A stretch of 51,499 nucleotides of DNA. It comes from Spirochaetales bacterium (GTDB lineage: Bacteria > Spirochaetota > Spirochaetia > SZUA-6). The position numbers and the translations under genes were made by a program. Below, piece after piece: positions 7,953 to 16,894 of this stretch; positions within the stretch are counted from its first letter, which is position 1; each line of letters opens with the position of its first letter. The stretch covers positions 1 through 51,499 of the forward strand of contig JALUUM010000021.1 of the NCBI GenBank assembly GCA_027021365.1, read 5' to 3'. The notes under the pieces are model-generated. The model saw only the letters and a list, made by a program, of their open reading frames with translations. It did no database searches and was not told the DNA's origin.

Positions 7953-9356
7953 TCATTCTTTCGTTTGCCAGCCCACCTCCAGCCTGAGGGCCTTAGAAAG
8001 TGCATCAAATCCTGCAAAACTCTCACTATCAAAATCGATTGTTATATGAAAATCGTACTTAATGCCCCATTTCAGAGTGAAAGATGAGTCCAAGGAAAGG
8101 CCCTGTTCTTCGAGCGCAAGGTTGCTTTTCCATGTGTAGTGAAACAGTTTAAACATGTCTCCCCGAAGGGAAGAAGAAAGTTCAAGTTTTCCACTGATAC
8201 CATCCACTTCCATTTTTGCCTTCAGGATATCACCTTCATAGCCTAGGGAAATATCAAAAGAATTATCCTCTTTAATCCCACCATCGGCGTAATAGTCGAA
8301 AACCTTTTCCACCAGGAAATCAACACGTATGACTTTCAAGATTTCAACCTTATTCGAAATGGATACCTTTTCCTTCCCTTCCAGAAAATCACCCGCAGGA
8401 TATCCTGGAAATTTCAGACCCCTCACATAATCACAGCCGATTGAAAAGGATTCTACAGGAAAGTATCTCAATACAAGCTCTAACTTCATCCATTCGGTTG
8501 AAGACTTTCCCTCCAGATCGATGTAATAGTTGCTCTTGATTCCGGAAAACATTCCGATTTCCAGGGTTTCCCCCATGTATCTCAACAGAGCATGGATCAA
8601 CCAGCCAGGCTCTATCGTTCCGCTTCCCGATATACAGCTCATGAATCTGAGGAACAACCCCTTACCGGCGAGTGCTGTCTTTAGCAAGAGGGCAAGATGT
8701 GAGACATCATCTCCCGCTATCATTGGCAGGTCGGGGTACCAACCATCATAGTCGAAATAATGTTTTTCCGGGACCAGAATATTGTATGTAACAAGCAACT
8801 CTCCTGTCAGAACATTTGAAAGTGGGAATCTCTCCGGATAACGGAATATCATCCCGGAATAAGATACGGGAAAGTCCGAATATGTCTTCCTGTACAGGTA
8901 CAACGAAAAAATATCGGGCAGAGGACTGATTATGAAACCTGACTTCCTGTATTTATTCGTAACACTGCCGTCCAGATTCAGTCCTGAGCATTCATTCCAC
9001 AGATCACTGGAAACCGAATATCCGAAGGGAGATTCAATTTCCCTCAACATTCCACGGGTACTTACAGGGCCACCGCTGAAGAAGAGGGAGGATATACCTG
9101 CAATCCATTCGACTCCCTCTGCCTCCTGATCCCCGGCACTACCGATTAGCAGGAGGGAAAAGAGATCCCCTTTCAAAACCAGTCTGGTCGAGAATAAATT
9201 TAAACTGCCGTACTTGATATATTTGACCTCGGCCCTTGAGGAGAGTTTCCGATCACCACCCTCTCTTGCCACTTCTTCTGAAAAGCACGGAGGCAGAGCC
9301 AGAAGCAATGCTACAAAGGTTATGACTGTTACGACCATTAAAACCAGATTTCGCAT
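7953..9356 (-). CDS. Exported protein, probable outer-membrane beta-barrel, unknown function
   Basis: The 467-residue protein has a signal peptide (MRNLVLMVVTVITFVALLLA, cleavage after about residue 26). It is then dominated by alternating hydrophobic/polar stretches with many aromatic residues (for example SFSIGCDYVRGLKFPGYP and LELSSSLRGDMFKLFHYTW), as expected for amphipathic strands of an outer-membrane protein. I recognise no family. A longer frame begins at 9473, but it would overlap the promoter and start of the gene on the other strand and hide the signal peptide inside the protein, so ATG 9356 is preferred. It stands alone, convergent with the PfkB gene and divergent from the P1 peptidase gene. 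Confidence 0.7.
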   Translation of the reverse strand: MRNLVLMVVTVITFVALLLALPPCFSEEVAREGGDRKLSSRAEVKYIKYGSLNLFSTRLVLKGDLFSLLLIGSAGDQEAEGVEWIAGISSLFFSGGPVSTRGMLREIESPFGYSVSSDLWNECSGLNLDGSVTNKYRKSGFIISPLPDIFSLYLYRKTYSDFPVSYSGMIFRYPERFPLSNVLTGELLVTYNILVPEKHYFDYDGWYPDLPMIAGDDVSHLALLLKTALAGKGLFLRFMSCISGSGTIEPGWLIHALLRYMGETLEIGMFSGIKSNYYIDLEGKSSTEWMKLELVLRYFPVESFSIGCDYVRGLKFPGYPAGDFLEGKEKVSISNKVEILKVIRVDFLVEKVFDYYADGGIKEDNSFDISLGYEGDILKAKMEVDGISGKLELSSSLRGDMFKLFHYTWKSNLALEEQGLSLDSSFTLKWGIKYDFHITIDFDSESFAGFDALSKALRLEVGWQTKE

Positions 9357-9391
9357 ACATCGATATGTAAATGCAAAATCTTGCAAACTGA

Positions 9392-9420
9392 TTGAGCAAG
9401 GAGCCTGCCTGTTGTATAAA
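9392..9420 (+). promoter_or_regulatory. Sigma-70-like promoter of the P1 peptidase operon
   Basis: TTGAGC (9392-9397), a 17-bp spacer and TATAAA (9415-9420) form a good promoter. Transcription would be expected to start around 9426-9428 and the ATG is at 9429, so the mRNA would be leaderless. No Shine-Dalgarno precedes the ATG at normal spacing. Confidence 0.65.
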
Positions 9421-9428
9421 TACATATT

Positions 9429-10433
9429 ATGAACAGTACGATAACAGATGTACCCGGAATAAAGGTCGGTCATGCAACCGATATAGAGGGCGGAACAGGC
9501 TGCACGGTAATTCTCTGCGGTGAAAAGACAGTTGTGGGAAGCGATGTTAGGGGTAGCGCTCCCGGAACAAGGGAGATACCCTTAACTGAACCCGTAAACC
9601 TCGTTCAGTATGCAAATGCCATCTACCTGGGAGGGGGAAGCGCCTACGGCCTCGACGGAGCAGGCGGGGTAATGCAGTTCTTAGAGGAGAAGCGTATTGG
9701 CTTTGATGTAGGCGTAGGTGTTGTCCCGATAGTACCGGGGGCTGTACTCTTTGACCTTCCCGTGGGCAGGACTGACAGGCGCCCGGACAGATCGATGGGC
9801 TACAGAGCCTGCCTTGATGCCTCTTCCGATAAAGTGCCGGAGGGGAATGTCGGTGCGGGAACAGGCGCCTCGGTGGGCAAGGCAAGGGGAATGGAGTTTG
9901 CAATGAAGGGCGGGCTTGGAAGTTTCAGCATGACGGCGGGAAACCTTATAGTAGGTGCAATAGTTGCCGTAAACTGTCTTGGTGATGTTATCGACCATAG
10001 AACGGGAAAGATTATTGCAGGAACGCTTTCAGATGATAAAAAAAGTTTTGCAAACTCACTTAAAGTTCTAAAAGAGATTTCCGAGATGCAGTCCCGCAAG
10101 GAGGAGAGCAAGGTTTCCGAAAAACAAGGGGAAGTCGGCTTTCCCGGTAACACAACGATTGGAGTAGTTGCAACGAATGCCAAACTGGACAAGGCAGGTA
10201 CAAAGAAGGTTGCAATGATGGCACATGACGGGCTTGCAAGATCGATAAACCCGATACACACGATGTTTGACGGCGATACGATATTTGCCCTCTCTACGGG
10301 AGAAGTGGAGGCCGATCTTACAACAGTGGGAAGCCTTGCAGCAGAGGCCCTTGCCATTGCCGTAAACAGGGCCGTAATGGAGGCAGAAGCTGCATACGGA
10401 CTTCTCTCATACAGAGATATTAAAAACATTTAG
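9429..10433 (+). CDS. P1-family peptidase (DmpA/BapA-like, peptidase family S58)
   Basis: This 334-residue member of the self-processing P1 family includes L-aminopeptidase/D-Ala-esterase DmpA and beta-peptidyl aminopeptidases. Visible features are the N-terminal ITDVPGIKVGHATD signature, the Gly-rich YLGGGSAYGLDGAGGV segment (65-81), FDLPVGRTDRRP, and a candidate autocleavage site FPGNTTIGVVATNA where Thr242 after Asn241 would become the N-terminal nucleophile of the small chain. A charged linker at about 215-236 precedes the site. The enzyme probably releases N-terminal residues from peptides or amides, possibly beta- or D-containing. It is first gene of an operon with a KPR-like reductase and an M20 hydrolase. 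There is no signal peptide, so it is cytoplasmic. Confidence 0.9.
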   Translation: MNSTITDVPGIKVGHATDIEGGTGCTVILCGEKTVVGSDVRGSAPGTREIPLTEPVNLVQYANAIYLGGGSAYGLDGAGGVMQFLEEKRIGFDVGVGVVPIVPGAVLFDLPVGRTDRRPDRSMGYRACLDASSDKVPEGNVGAGTGASVGKARGMEFAMKGGLGSFSMTAGNLIVGAIVAVNCLGDVIDHRTGKIIAGTLSDDKKSFANSLKVLKEISEMQSRKEESKVSEKQGEVGFPGNTTIGVVATNAKLDKAGTKKVAMMAHDGLARSINPIHTMFDGDTIFALSTGEVEADLTTVGSLAAEALAIAVNRAVMEAEAAYGLLSYRDIKNI

Positions 10434-10445
10434 AGGAGAAGAGCT

Positions 10446-11387
10446 ATGAAAATATCAATCATAGGGGCCGGAGCAATGGGTTCCCTCTTCGGGGGAAAAA
10501 TATCAAAAACCGACAACGAGGTTATTCTTTACGATATCAATCGTAAACACATCGATGCAATAAATAAAAACGGCCTCCTTATAGAGGAACCGCTTCTTAA
10601 TAATAAGGAAACAGTAAAACCAAGGGCAACGTACAATCCCGATGATGTCAAGGACTCTGATATAATAGTAATATTCGTAAAATCAACTGTTACAAAACTC
10701 GTTGCAGAAGAATTTGTAAAGTATGCAGGAGATAATACCATCGCAGTTACATTTCAGAACGGCCTTGGAAACGAGGAGATAATAAGGGGTGTATTTGGTA
10801 AAGAGAGAACAGCCGCCGGTGTAACCTCACAGGGCGCTACCTTCCTGGGTCCCGGCAGAATTCGACATGCAGGCAACGGGCCAACTCACATCTGCATGTC
10901 CGACCTTGAAAATGAAAAACTAAAAGGCTTTGTAGATGTACTCAACGAGAGTGGCCTGGAAACCCACATAGAGGAAAACATAGAGAGCCTTGTCTGGAGC
11001 AAGCTGGTTATAAACGTAGGAATCAATGCACTGACGGCACTTACAGGGCTTAAAAACGGACAACTTTTGGACTACCAGGAAACAAAAGACCTCATGAAGG
11101 TTCTTGTGGATGAAGCATGCAGTGTTGCCGATAAGAAGGGAATTAAACTCTCCTATGAAAATCCGCTGGAAACCGTAATGCAGGTTGCCGAGAAAACGGC
11201 ATTGAACCGCTCTTCCATGCTTCAGGATTTCGACAGAAAGAGCCGCTCGGAGATAGATTTCATAAACGGTGCTATCGTAAAGGAGGGAAGGCGAATCGGT
11301 ATAGAGACACCGGTTAACTGGACAGTTACACAGCTTGTTCGCACCATGGACGAGATTCATATGAAGGAGAAAAAGCAAAATGCTTAG
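10446..11387 (+). CDS. Ketopantoate reductase (ApbA/PanE)-family protein
   Basis: The 313-residue protein has an N-terminal NADP-binding Rossmann fold (ISIIGAGAMGSLFGGKI) and the family motifs FVKSTVTKLV, TFQNGLGNEE, GVTSQGATFLGPGRIRHAG, and the catalytic-type Lys in SLVWSKLVINVGINALTAL. The C-terminal helical domain contains SSMLQDFDRKSRSEIDFING. These fit enzymes reducing 2-oxo acids with NADPH, ketopantoate to pantoate in the type case. With no other pantothenate gene nearby, and P1 peptidase and M20 hydrolase genes as neighbours, another oxo acid is quite possible. ATG 10446 follows a clear GAGGAG; the end overlaps the next gene by 8 bp. Confidence 0.88.
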   Translation: MKISIIGAGAMGSLFGGKISKTDNEVILYDINRKHIDAINKNGLLIEEPLLNNKETVKPRATYNPDDVKDSDIIVIFVKSTVTKLVAEEFVKYAGDNTIAVTFQNGLGNEEIIRGVFGKERTAAGVTSQGATFLGPGRIRHAGNGPTHICMSDLENEKLKGFVDVLNESGLETHIEENIESLVWSKLVINVGINALTALTGLKNGQLLDYQETKDLMKVLVDEACSVADKKGIKLSYENPLETVMQVAEKTALNRSSMLQDFDRKSRSEIDFINGAIVKEGRRIGIETPVNWTVTQLVRTMDEIHMKEKKQNA

Positions 11388-12603
11388 TGATGAAGAAAAA
11401 AAACTTATCGATCTGATAGACGAAGATGAGCTTGTTTCACTTACGCAGAAACTGGTACAGATACCCTCTGTCCCCGACGAGGAAAGCGGCGCTACCGAGA
11501 GAGATGTTGTATCCTTTATTGCAGGCTGGATACGCAAAGAACTGAAAATTGAACCTTCAATCGAAGAGGTGGCACCTGGCAGAGAGAACATAATAGCCAC
11601 AGTAGATTCCGGAAAACCAGGGCCGGTACTGATGTTAGAGGGCCATACCGATGTTGTTTCTGCAGGGGATCTTTCAAAGTGGAAATACGGCCCCTTCTCC
11701 GGGAAAATCGAAGATGGGAAAATCTACGGAAGGGGCTCATGTGACATGAAGGCAGGCCTTGCCGTAAACCTTATTAGTGTAAAGGCTCTCCTAAAATCAG
11801 GGCTATCCTTTTCCGGAAAGATACGCCTTGGTTTTGTCTGTGACGAGGAAGGCATGATGATAGGAATAAAGGACTTTATAGAAAAGGGCCATGCCGATGA
11901 TGTCACAGCCTGCCTTGTACCGGAACCGGAGGAAAATCAGCTCTGTATCACGATGAAGGGAGCTATCAGGGCCATAGTAAGGGTTACGGGAAGGATGGCT
12001 CACGGAGCAATGCCGCTTACGGGTATTAGCCCCAATACACGCATGGCAAGAATCATTCTGGCATTTGAGGAATACGAGAGAAAGGAAAAGGAGAGGTGCG
12101 GGAAGGATGAATATGTAGGCTGGCCCTCCGTTACATTTACGGTTGTGCAGGCGCCTCCAAGCGGAACCGTTGCACAGCTTAATGTGATGCCTGGAGAGGC
12201 AGAGGGGTACGTGGACATAAGAACGACACCCTGCCAGAACCATGACAAAATAAGAAGTGATTTAAAGGCTATCCTTGAAAGGCTTGCAGAGGATGATCCC
12301 GACTTCAAGGCGGAGATTCAGTTTATCGAGGACAGGCCGGTAGTAACGATGGATAAGGACGAGCCGATAGCCCGTCTTTCTGCAGAGGCTTACAGGGACA
12401 TAACGGGGGAAAAGCCGGTATATAACGGGGTTCCCGGTGCAACAGACGGAACCTTCCTCCGTGCATGGAAGGGGATACCCTCACTTGTAAACGGGCCCGG
12501 GCCCAGGCACATGCCGCATCAGTACGATGAGTACGTGGAAATAGAGGAACTGGTAGAAGCTGCTAAAATATATGCGGTAACGGAGTACAGGTTTTTGAAA
12601 TAA
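11380..12603 (+). CDS. M20-family metallohydrolase (ArgE/DapE/ACY1 type)
   Basis: The 407-residue protein has the two-metal site of M20 hydrolases: His89 and Asp91 in LEGHTDVV, the bridging Asp122 in YGRGSCDMKAG, the general base/metal Glu156-Glu157 in VCDEEG, and a C-terminal metal His in GPGPRHMPHQYDEYV. The dimerisation domain lies between about 190 and 300 (GRMAHGAMPLTGISPN). Such enzymes cleave N-acyl amino acids or dipeptides. The gene overlaps the KPR-like gene by 8 bp and has GGAG upstream, so P1 peptidase, reductase and hydrolase are one operon, plausibly for breakdown of an unusual peptide or N-acyl compound. The exact substrate cannot be read. Confidence 0.9.
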   Translation: MLSDEEKKLIDLIDEDELVSLTQKLVQIPSVPDEESGATERDVVSFIAGWIRKELKIEPSIEEVAPGRENIIATVDSGKPGPVLMLEGHTDVVSAGDLSKWKYGPFSGKIEDGKIYGRGSCDMKAGLAVNLISVKALLKSGLSFSGKIRLGFVCDEEGMMIGIKDFIEKGHADDVTACLVPEPEENQLCITMKGAIRAIVRVTGRMAHGAMPLTGISPNTRMARIILAFEEYERKEKERCGKDEYVGWPSVTFTVVQAPPSGTVAQLNVMPGEAEGYVDIRTTPCQNHDKIRSDLKAILERLAEDDPDFKAEIQFIEDRPVVTMDKDEPIARLSAEAYRDITGEKPVYNGVPGATDGTFLRAWKGIPSLVNGPGPRHMPHQYDEYVEIEELVEAAKIYAVTEYRFLK

Positions 12604-12637
12604 TCGCTTAAAAATAACCGCTTAAAAGCAAATCAAG

Positions 12638-13645
12638 CTATTCTGCTTCGGCAATTCTCGTTACAACAAGGCCGTTTTTTACCCAGTTACCGGATGAATC
12701 ATGCTCTGCATACTGAGATACCACCAAGGTCTTATCCGGTGATACTTTGACTCCCCAAAGTTTGCTTATCAAAGGATCATTCATTACAATCTTCCTGACA
12801 AGAGTTCCGCCCGATGTGGAAATATCAATGATATAGTAGTTGTAATCACCAATGCTACCCGCAGGAATAATTATGGTATTACTGTCAACCCAATCCCCAC
12901 CTGTTACCTCCGTCCATGACCCGTAGTCGAAACCGTTGAAAATCAGATTGCCGGTAGTTGTATCATACACCTTGAAAGATTCCGTACCGGCAGAATAGTC
13001 CTTTGCACATACAAGCACCTTGTTCGAACCCTGCAACGCCCTACCCCACCAGATAGCATCACCCAGTGCATTTGTTCCATCCCAATCGTAGGTGCCCTCT
13101 GTCAGAGTGGTGGATGTACCGCTTGAAAGATCATGGATAATGAGACGGTTTGTGACCTTACCGGACACGGAAGTATCAAACTCTATATAAACAAGCTTTG
13201 TATCAGAGAGAAAGGATGAACCATGATACTCACTGTTCCCATCTGTAATCGTAGTTACTGTATCGGCTGCCAGATCCATTGTTACTATATCCGCATTATC
13301 ATTGTTGTATACAACGTGGAAGGTAACGGTACTTTCATCCGGGCTTAAAGAAATGAGGCCCGCTTTATATGTACCGGTTACGGTTACATTATGCTCCTTT
13401 ATTACTGTTCCCGCCGAAGCACTGTATTCGGTTACTGAAACCAGACCGGCATCGTTGCCGGATGCGGCAACCAACTTTTCGTTACCCAACCACACGGGAT
13501 TGTTCATCCCTGTATCTTCATCCACTATAAGATAGTCTCCCACTCCAATCCGGTTCAGTGGATTAAACCACGAGCAGCCTGAAAATATCAGCAAAAATGC
13601 AAGCAAAAAAACAGGCAAAATGACAAGGATTACTCTCTTTCCCAT
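12638..13645 (-). CDS. Lipoprotein with beta-propeller (TolB/WD40-like) repeats
   Basis: The 335-residue protein has a lipoprotein signal with lipobox FSGC (Cys24) and an AGGAGG Shine-Dalgarno 5 bases before ATG 13645. The mature part consists of repeated four-strand-like units with LSPDESTVTFHVVYNND, GSSFLSDTKLVYIEFD and KVSPDKTLVVSQYAEHD, the spacing of PD40/TolB-type propellers. It is probably a periplasmic or outer-membrane protein binding an unknown partner. It lies 32 bp from the convergent M20 gene and downstream of the racemase gene on the same strand, with 140 bp between. No specific function is assigned. Confidence 0.75.
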   Translation of the reverse strand: MGKRVILVILPVFLLAFLLIFSGCSWFNPLNRIGVGDYLIVDEDTGMNNPVWLGNEKLVAASGNDAGLVSVTEYSASAGTVIKEHNVTVTGTYKAGLISLSPDESTVTFHVVYNNDNADIVTMDLAADTVTTITDGNSEYHGSSFLSDTKLVYIEFDTSVSGKVTNRLIIHDLSSGTSTTLTEGTYDWDGTNALGDAIWWGRALQGSNKVLVCAKDYSAGTESFKVYDTTTGNLIFNGFDYGSWTEVTGGDWVDSNTIIIPAGSIGDYNYYIIDISTSGGTLVRKIVMNDPLISKLWGVKVSPDKTLVVSQYAEHDSSGNWVKNGLVVTRIAEAE

Positions 13646-13785
13646 AAAAACCTCCTATTTTGCAACAAAATGTGCAACAAGAAATATCCGAAGGATTAAA
13701 AAGATGAAAAAAGAAGGGCTGGACTTATTCAATCCAAAGGATTTGATTGAATTATAAAAGAGAAAGGAAAAATCACAAGGAAATA

Positions 13786-14586
13786 TTAAAAATTAATTGG
13801 TTTCAATTTTTTGGGATTTGCATCCCGAATAAGCCCACGAGCAAGAGCGACCATTGGGTCTATAAGCGGGATACCGTGAAAGGTCTTTCCGGTAAGTGCC
13901 AGGGGAATCTCGGTACACCCAAGAATGATTGCCTGCACACCCTGTTCTGCAAGGATTCCTGCATACCTTTCAAAATTGGTCTTAGCCTTCTCTGATACGG
14001 GACTCACCGCCTTAATTCCCCACTCCCTGTTGTAAATGGTATCATGGAGCTCATCCTGTAGATTCTCCGGGACTTCTGTAACCTGGATTCCGGAAGATTC
14101 CAACATCCTCCTGTAAACTCCGAAATGTCTTGTTCCCGTTGTAGAGAGCAGTCCCACCTTTGAAACATTCCCTATAGTCTCGTTTATAAGCCAGGCGGTT
14201 TCCTCTATCATATTGATAATCTTGATTAAGATATGATTCTTATTCATCATATCCAGAAAGCGATTGAATATTGCGGGCGCATGAAATGTATTACAGGGGA
14301 TACCCCCAACAGCCAAAAATTTTTCTTTCATTAAGGAATTTCTTTCTTCCAGGGCAGTATAGGCAATTTTAAAGGTTCTAAACATTCCAAGAACAGGGTC
14401 TCTCCTCTCTTTCCCAAGGAGGTACTGGGTTCTGTCAGGTATATCAGCAGACCTTGAAAGATGATAAACCTCCAGGTGTGACTGGTCCGTGCCATCGGTA
14501 ATGGTATTTTCAATAATCCTTCTATGAAGCTCCACTCCTGCCATTGGCCCTACCCCACCACCAACAATTATAACCTTTTCTTCCAT
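13786..14586 (-). CDS. Asp/Glu-type racemase with both catalytic cysteines
   Basis: The 266-residue member of the aspartate/glutamate racemase superfamily carries the paired cysteines of PLP-independent racemases, Cys98 in GGIPCNTFHAP and Cys224 in ILGCTEIPLAL, each followed by Thr. The N-terminal VIIVGGGVGPMAGVELHRRI also fits the aspartate racemase branch. The expected reaction is interconversion of L- and D-aspartate or glutamate. AGGAG precedes ATG 14586. The upstream gene on the same strand is a dicarboxylate/amino-acid symporter, and a strong terminator lies between them. The two are functionally compatible (uptake and racemisation of acidic amino acids) but probably separately terminated. 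Confidence 0.88.
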   Translation of the reverse strand: MEEKVIIVGGGVGPMAGVELHRRIIENTITDGTDQSHLEVYHLSRSADIPDRTQYLLGKERRDPVLGMFRTFKIAYTALEERNSLMKEKFLAVGGIPCNTFHAPAIFNRFLDMMNKNHILIKIINMIEETAWLINETIGNVSKVGLLSTTGTRHFGVYRRMLESSGIQVTEVPENLQDELHDTIYNREWGIKAVSPVSEKAKTNFERYAGILAEQGVQAIILGCTEIPLALTGKTFHGIPLIDPMVALARGLIRDANPKKLKPINF

Positions 14587-14630
14587 TTTTAACTCCTATT
14601 AAGAAACAGGCAACATCTGAAAATCCTATG

Positions 14631-14667
14631 AAAAAAAACAGGCACCACCTTAAAAACAGGTGATGCC
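14631..14667 (-). terminator. Rho-independent terminator of the symporter gene
   Basis: On the minus strand GGCATCACCT, a 7-base loop and AGGTGGTGCC form a 10-bp stem (one G-T pair), followed by TG and a run of eight T (plus-strand A tract 14631-14638). It lies 39 bp after the symporter stop and before the racemase start. Confidence 0.88.
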
Positions 14668-14705
14668 CATATTAAGAGGCCAGTATTCCCTGATATTCCC
14701 CGTTC

Positions 14706-16007
14706 TTACTTTGCTTTCTCCCACTTGCCAAGATCTATTTCGTTCTCCGTCTTTGCAACGATTGCTGTTCCTGCCATATCACCGGTAACATTGAGGCTGG
14801 TTCTTCCCATATCAAGGATTGCATCGATTCCAAGGATCATTGCATAGGCCATTGCTACCGGTGTTCCCGCTTCTACCGGAAGTCCTACAGAGTTCAAAAC
14901 CATAAGAAGCATTATTGCACCTGCACCAGGAACACCTGCAGTTCCAATGGATGCAAGAACAGCTGTCAGTATTACTGTCATCTGCTGGGCAAAGTTCAGG
15001 GGCATTCCGATTGCGAAGGCAACAAATAGGGCACAGACACCCTGATAGATTGCTGTTCCATCCATGTTAATGGTAGCTCCCAGAGGGAGTGTAAAGGAGA
15101 ATATTGAACGTGATACACCCATATTTTCTTCGGCACATGTCATCGTAACAGGGAGTGTTCCGCTTGAGCTACGAGTTACAAAGGCTGTAAGCATAGCCTC
15201 CTTACCTCTTCCGAGGAATTTAAAAAAGTTAAGTCCGTAGGCGCTTAACAGCCCACCGTAAACTACGACCAGATGTATGGCAAGGCCCAGGTAAACAGCC
15301 AGGGTTACTATACCGAGAGGACCAAAGGCTTTTGCGCCCTGAGCTCCAAAGACAACGGCAATCAAGGCAAATACACCGATCGGGGCATACTGCAAAACCC
15401 ACCCTACAACCTTGTACATGACCTCTGCGGCACCGTCGAAAAAGTTGAAAACAACCGTTCCGGCATTCTTCATTCTCTCATTCTTGCTCTCCATTATATA
15501 GGAGACCCCGATGCCAAAGATAATGGCAAAGAAGATTGTCGGAAGCACGGCACCCGAGGCGAGGGAACCAAAGGGGTTCTTCGGCACGATGTTTAAAAGG
15601 GTATCTACAACACTTGGCTGTTTAAGTACTCTCCCGGCTGCCTTTCCTGCAGAAAGATTCAAGCCCAGTCCCGGATGAAAGAGGTTACCCATCAGAAGTC
15701 CGATTGCTACGGCAAGTGCCGAGGTAAGCAGATAGTACACTATGATCTTGATACCCACTCTCCCCAATCTGGCAGGGCTTATTGAAGCCGAACCGACAAC
15801 CAGGGTAAAGAATACAACGGGCATCACAATCATTTTAAGTAATCGGATAAAGAGATCGCCAAAGGGTTTTATCACCGAAATCTTTGGTCCCACAATCAGG
15901 CCAACAATAGCCCCTCCAACCAGACCAATTAAGATACGGATAAGAAGATTGGACTTGAAGTACCAGTCCAGTGCGCCTCTTCTTTTGACCTTCTCATCTG
16001 AAGCCAT
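14706..16007 (-). CDS. Dicarboxylate/amino acid:cation symporter (DAACS family, GltP/DctA type)
   Basis: The 433-residue integral membrane protein of the glutamate/aspartate/C4-dicarboxylate transporter family takes up substrate with Na+ or H+. Family signatures are visible: the serine-rich hairpin [13 protein letters not shown], the [11 protein letters not shown] motif and the second hairpin with [15 protein letters not shown], then [18 protein letters not shown], whose Asp/Arg/Thr residues bind the carboxylates. About eight transmembrane segments plus the two hairpins are apparent. ATG 16007 has AAGGAGG 6 bases upstream; a start six codons earlier lies within that Shine-Dalgarno region. The substrate is probably an acidic amino acid, given the racemase next door. 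Confidence 0.93.
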   Translation of the reverse strand: MASDEKVKRRGALDWYFKSNLLIRILIGLVGGAIVGLIVGPKISVIKPFGDLFIRLLKMIVMPVVFFTLVVGSASISPARLGRVGIKIIVYYLLTSALAVAIGLLMGNLFHPGLGLNLSAGKAAGRVLKQPSVVDTLLNIVPKNPFGSLASGAVLPTIFFAIIFGIGVSYIMESKNERMKNAGTVVFNFFDGAAEVMYKVVGWVLQYAPIGVFALIAVVFGAQGAKAFGPLGIVTLAVYLGLAIHLVVVYGGLLSAYGLNFFKFLGRGKEAMLTAFVTRSSSGTLPVTMTCAEENMGVSRSIFSFTLPLGATINMDGTAIYQGVCALFVAFAIGMPLNFAQQMTVILTAVLASIGTAGVPGAGAIMLLMVLNSVGLPVEAGTPVAMAYAMILGIDAILDMGRTSLNVTGDMAGTAIVAKTENEIDLGKWEKAK

Positions 16008-16013
16008 ACTCCA

Positions 16014-16020
16014 CCTCCTT
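16014..16020 (-). promoter_or_regulatory. Shine-Dalgarno deciding the symporter start
   Basis: AAGGAGG on the minus strand is separated by 6 bases from ATG 16007, which selects [10 protein letters not shown] as the N-terminus over an ATG at 16025. Confidence 0.75.
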
Positions 16021-16189
16021 AACAATATTTTTAAAACATTGTAAAGGCTGTAGCCGGGTAATGGTATTGACCATAGGTTGTATTTTAAGGCTTATCGGAG
16101 TAAAAAAGAGAGCAAAGATACTCCAAAGGTGGTATTGGAGGAATCCCGAATAATACACTTTCCGGAAAAGTCACTATATAAGCTCTTCC

Positions 16190-16217
16190 TCTATATTAGG
16201 TCTTCTATATTAGGTCT
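16190..16217. repeat. 14-bp perfect tandem duplication at the response-regulator stop
   Basis: The unit TCTATATTAGGTCT occurs twice in a row, and its second copy carries the stop codon and last codons of the response regulator. The duplication places a copy of the gene end immediately downstream. It is probably a replication slippage event with no effect on the protein. Confidence 0.7.
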
Positions 16218-16894
16218 TCCTCTATAACCTTCTTTACAAACTCAGCCTTGGAAGTAACCTTCAGCTTCTGATATATGTGGAGAATATGCTTTTTCACGGT
16301 GGATCCCGCTATATAGTGCCTCTCTGCTATCTCTCTGTAGGTAAATCCATCCACTATGTCTTTAAGTATCTCTCTCTCGCGCGGAGTCAAATTGTAGTCG
16401 CGAGCATCTTCCCTCCGCTTTGACTTGACCTGTTTTTCCCTGCGAATTTCAGAAAGGATTCTCCTTGCAACCATGGGGCTAATCGGTGATCCACCATTGA
16501 AGGCACTCTTTATCTGCTCTGTAAGCAACCCCGGCTTTGTGTTTTTAAGAATATAACCATCTGCTCCGGCCTCAATTGAGTCCAGAATAAGGTCTTCATC
16601 CTCAAATATGGTAAGAATCAGTACTGTAATATCAGGGAATTTCTCTTTAATCAGCCTCGTTGCCTCAATTCCATCCATTCCGGGTAGCTTTATATCCATA
16701 AGAACCACATCCGGGATAACTTCGGAGAAGTAACCTTTGGCATGTTGCTCACCGGAGGCTTTCCCAAGTCCCTCAATAAAATCCTCGGCCCTCTTATAAA
16801 CACCCGTTACAGTTATCTGTTTATCCATACTCAACAGATATTTAAGACCTTCCCTTACCTCACTTATATCCTCTACAATTGCAAGTCTTATCAT
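16205..16894 (-). CDS. NarL/FixJ-type response regulator
   Basis: The 229-residue two-domain regulator has a receiver domain with the acidic pair in VEDIS, phospho-acceptor Asp67 in VVLMDIKLPGMDG, and Lys117 in YILKNTKPG. Its C-terminal LuxR-type helix-turn-helix reads LTPREREILKDIVDGFTYRE and STVKKHILHIYQKL. The receiver is unusual in having about ten extra residues (roughly 43-56, Gly/Lys/His rich) before the phosphorylated strand. The gene overlaps the histidine kinase gene by 4 bp, so they form a two-component pair. It is the last gene of the formate dehydrogenase-containing operon; its targets are not known. Confidence 0.94.
   Translation of the reverse strand: MIRLAIVEDISEVREGLKYLLSMDKQITVTGVYKRAEDFIEGLGKASGEQHAKGYFSEVIPDVVLMDIKLPGMDGIEATRLIKEKFPDITVLILTIFEDEDLILDSIEAGADGYILKNTKPGLLTEQIKSAFNGGSPISPMVARRILSEIRREKQVKSKRREDARDYNLTPREREILKDIVDGFTYREIAERHYIAGSTVKKHILHIYQKLKVTSKAEFVKKVIEEDLI

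Noticed and set aside
7953..9473. Longer form of the outer-membrane-type protein starting at 9473
   Set aside because: It would overlap the P1 peptidase promoter and start and place the signal peptide 40 residues into the protein.
9800..10429. 209-codon antisense ORF opposite the P1 peptidase
   Set aside because: The plus-strand frame has clear family motifs; the antisense frame has low-complexity Ser/Ala/Pro composition and no ribosome-binding site.
10920..11600. 226-codon antisense ORF over the KPR/M20 junction
   Set aside because: Ser-rich, no recognisable domain, and it covers two well-supported genes.
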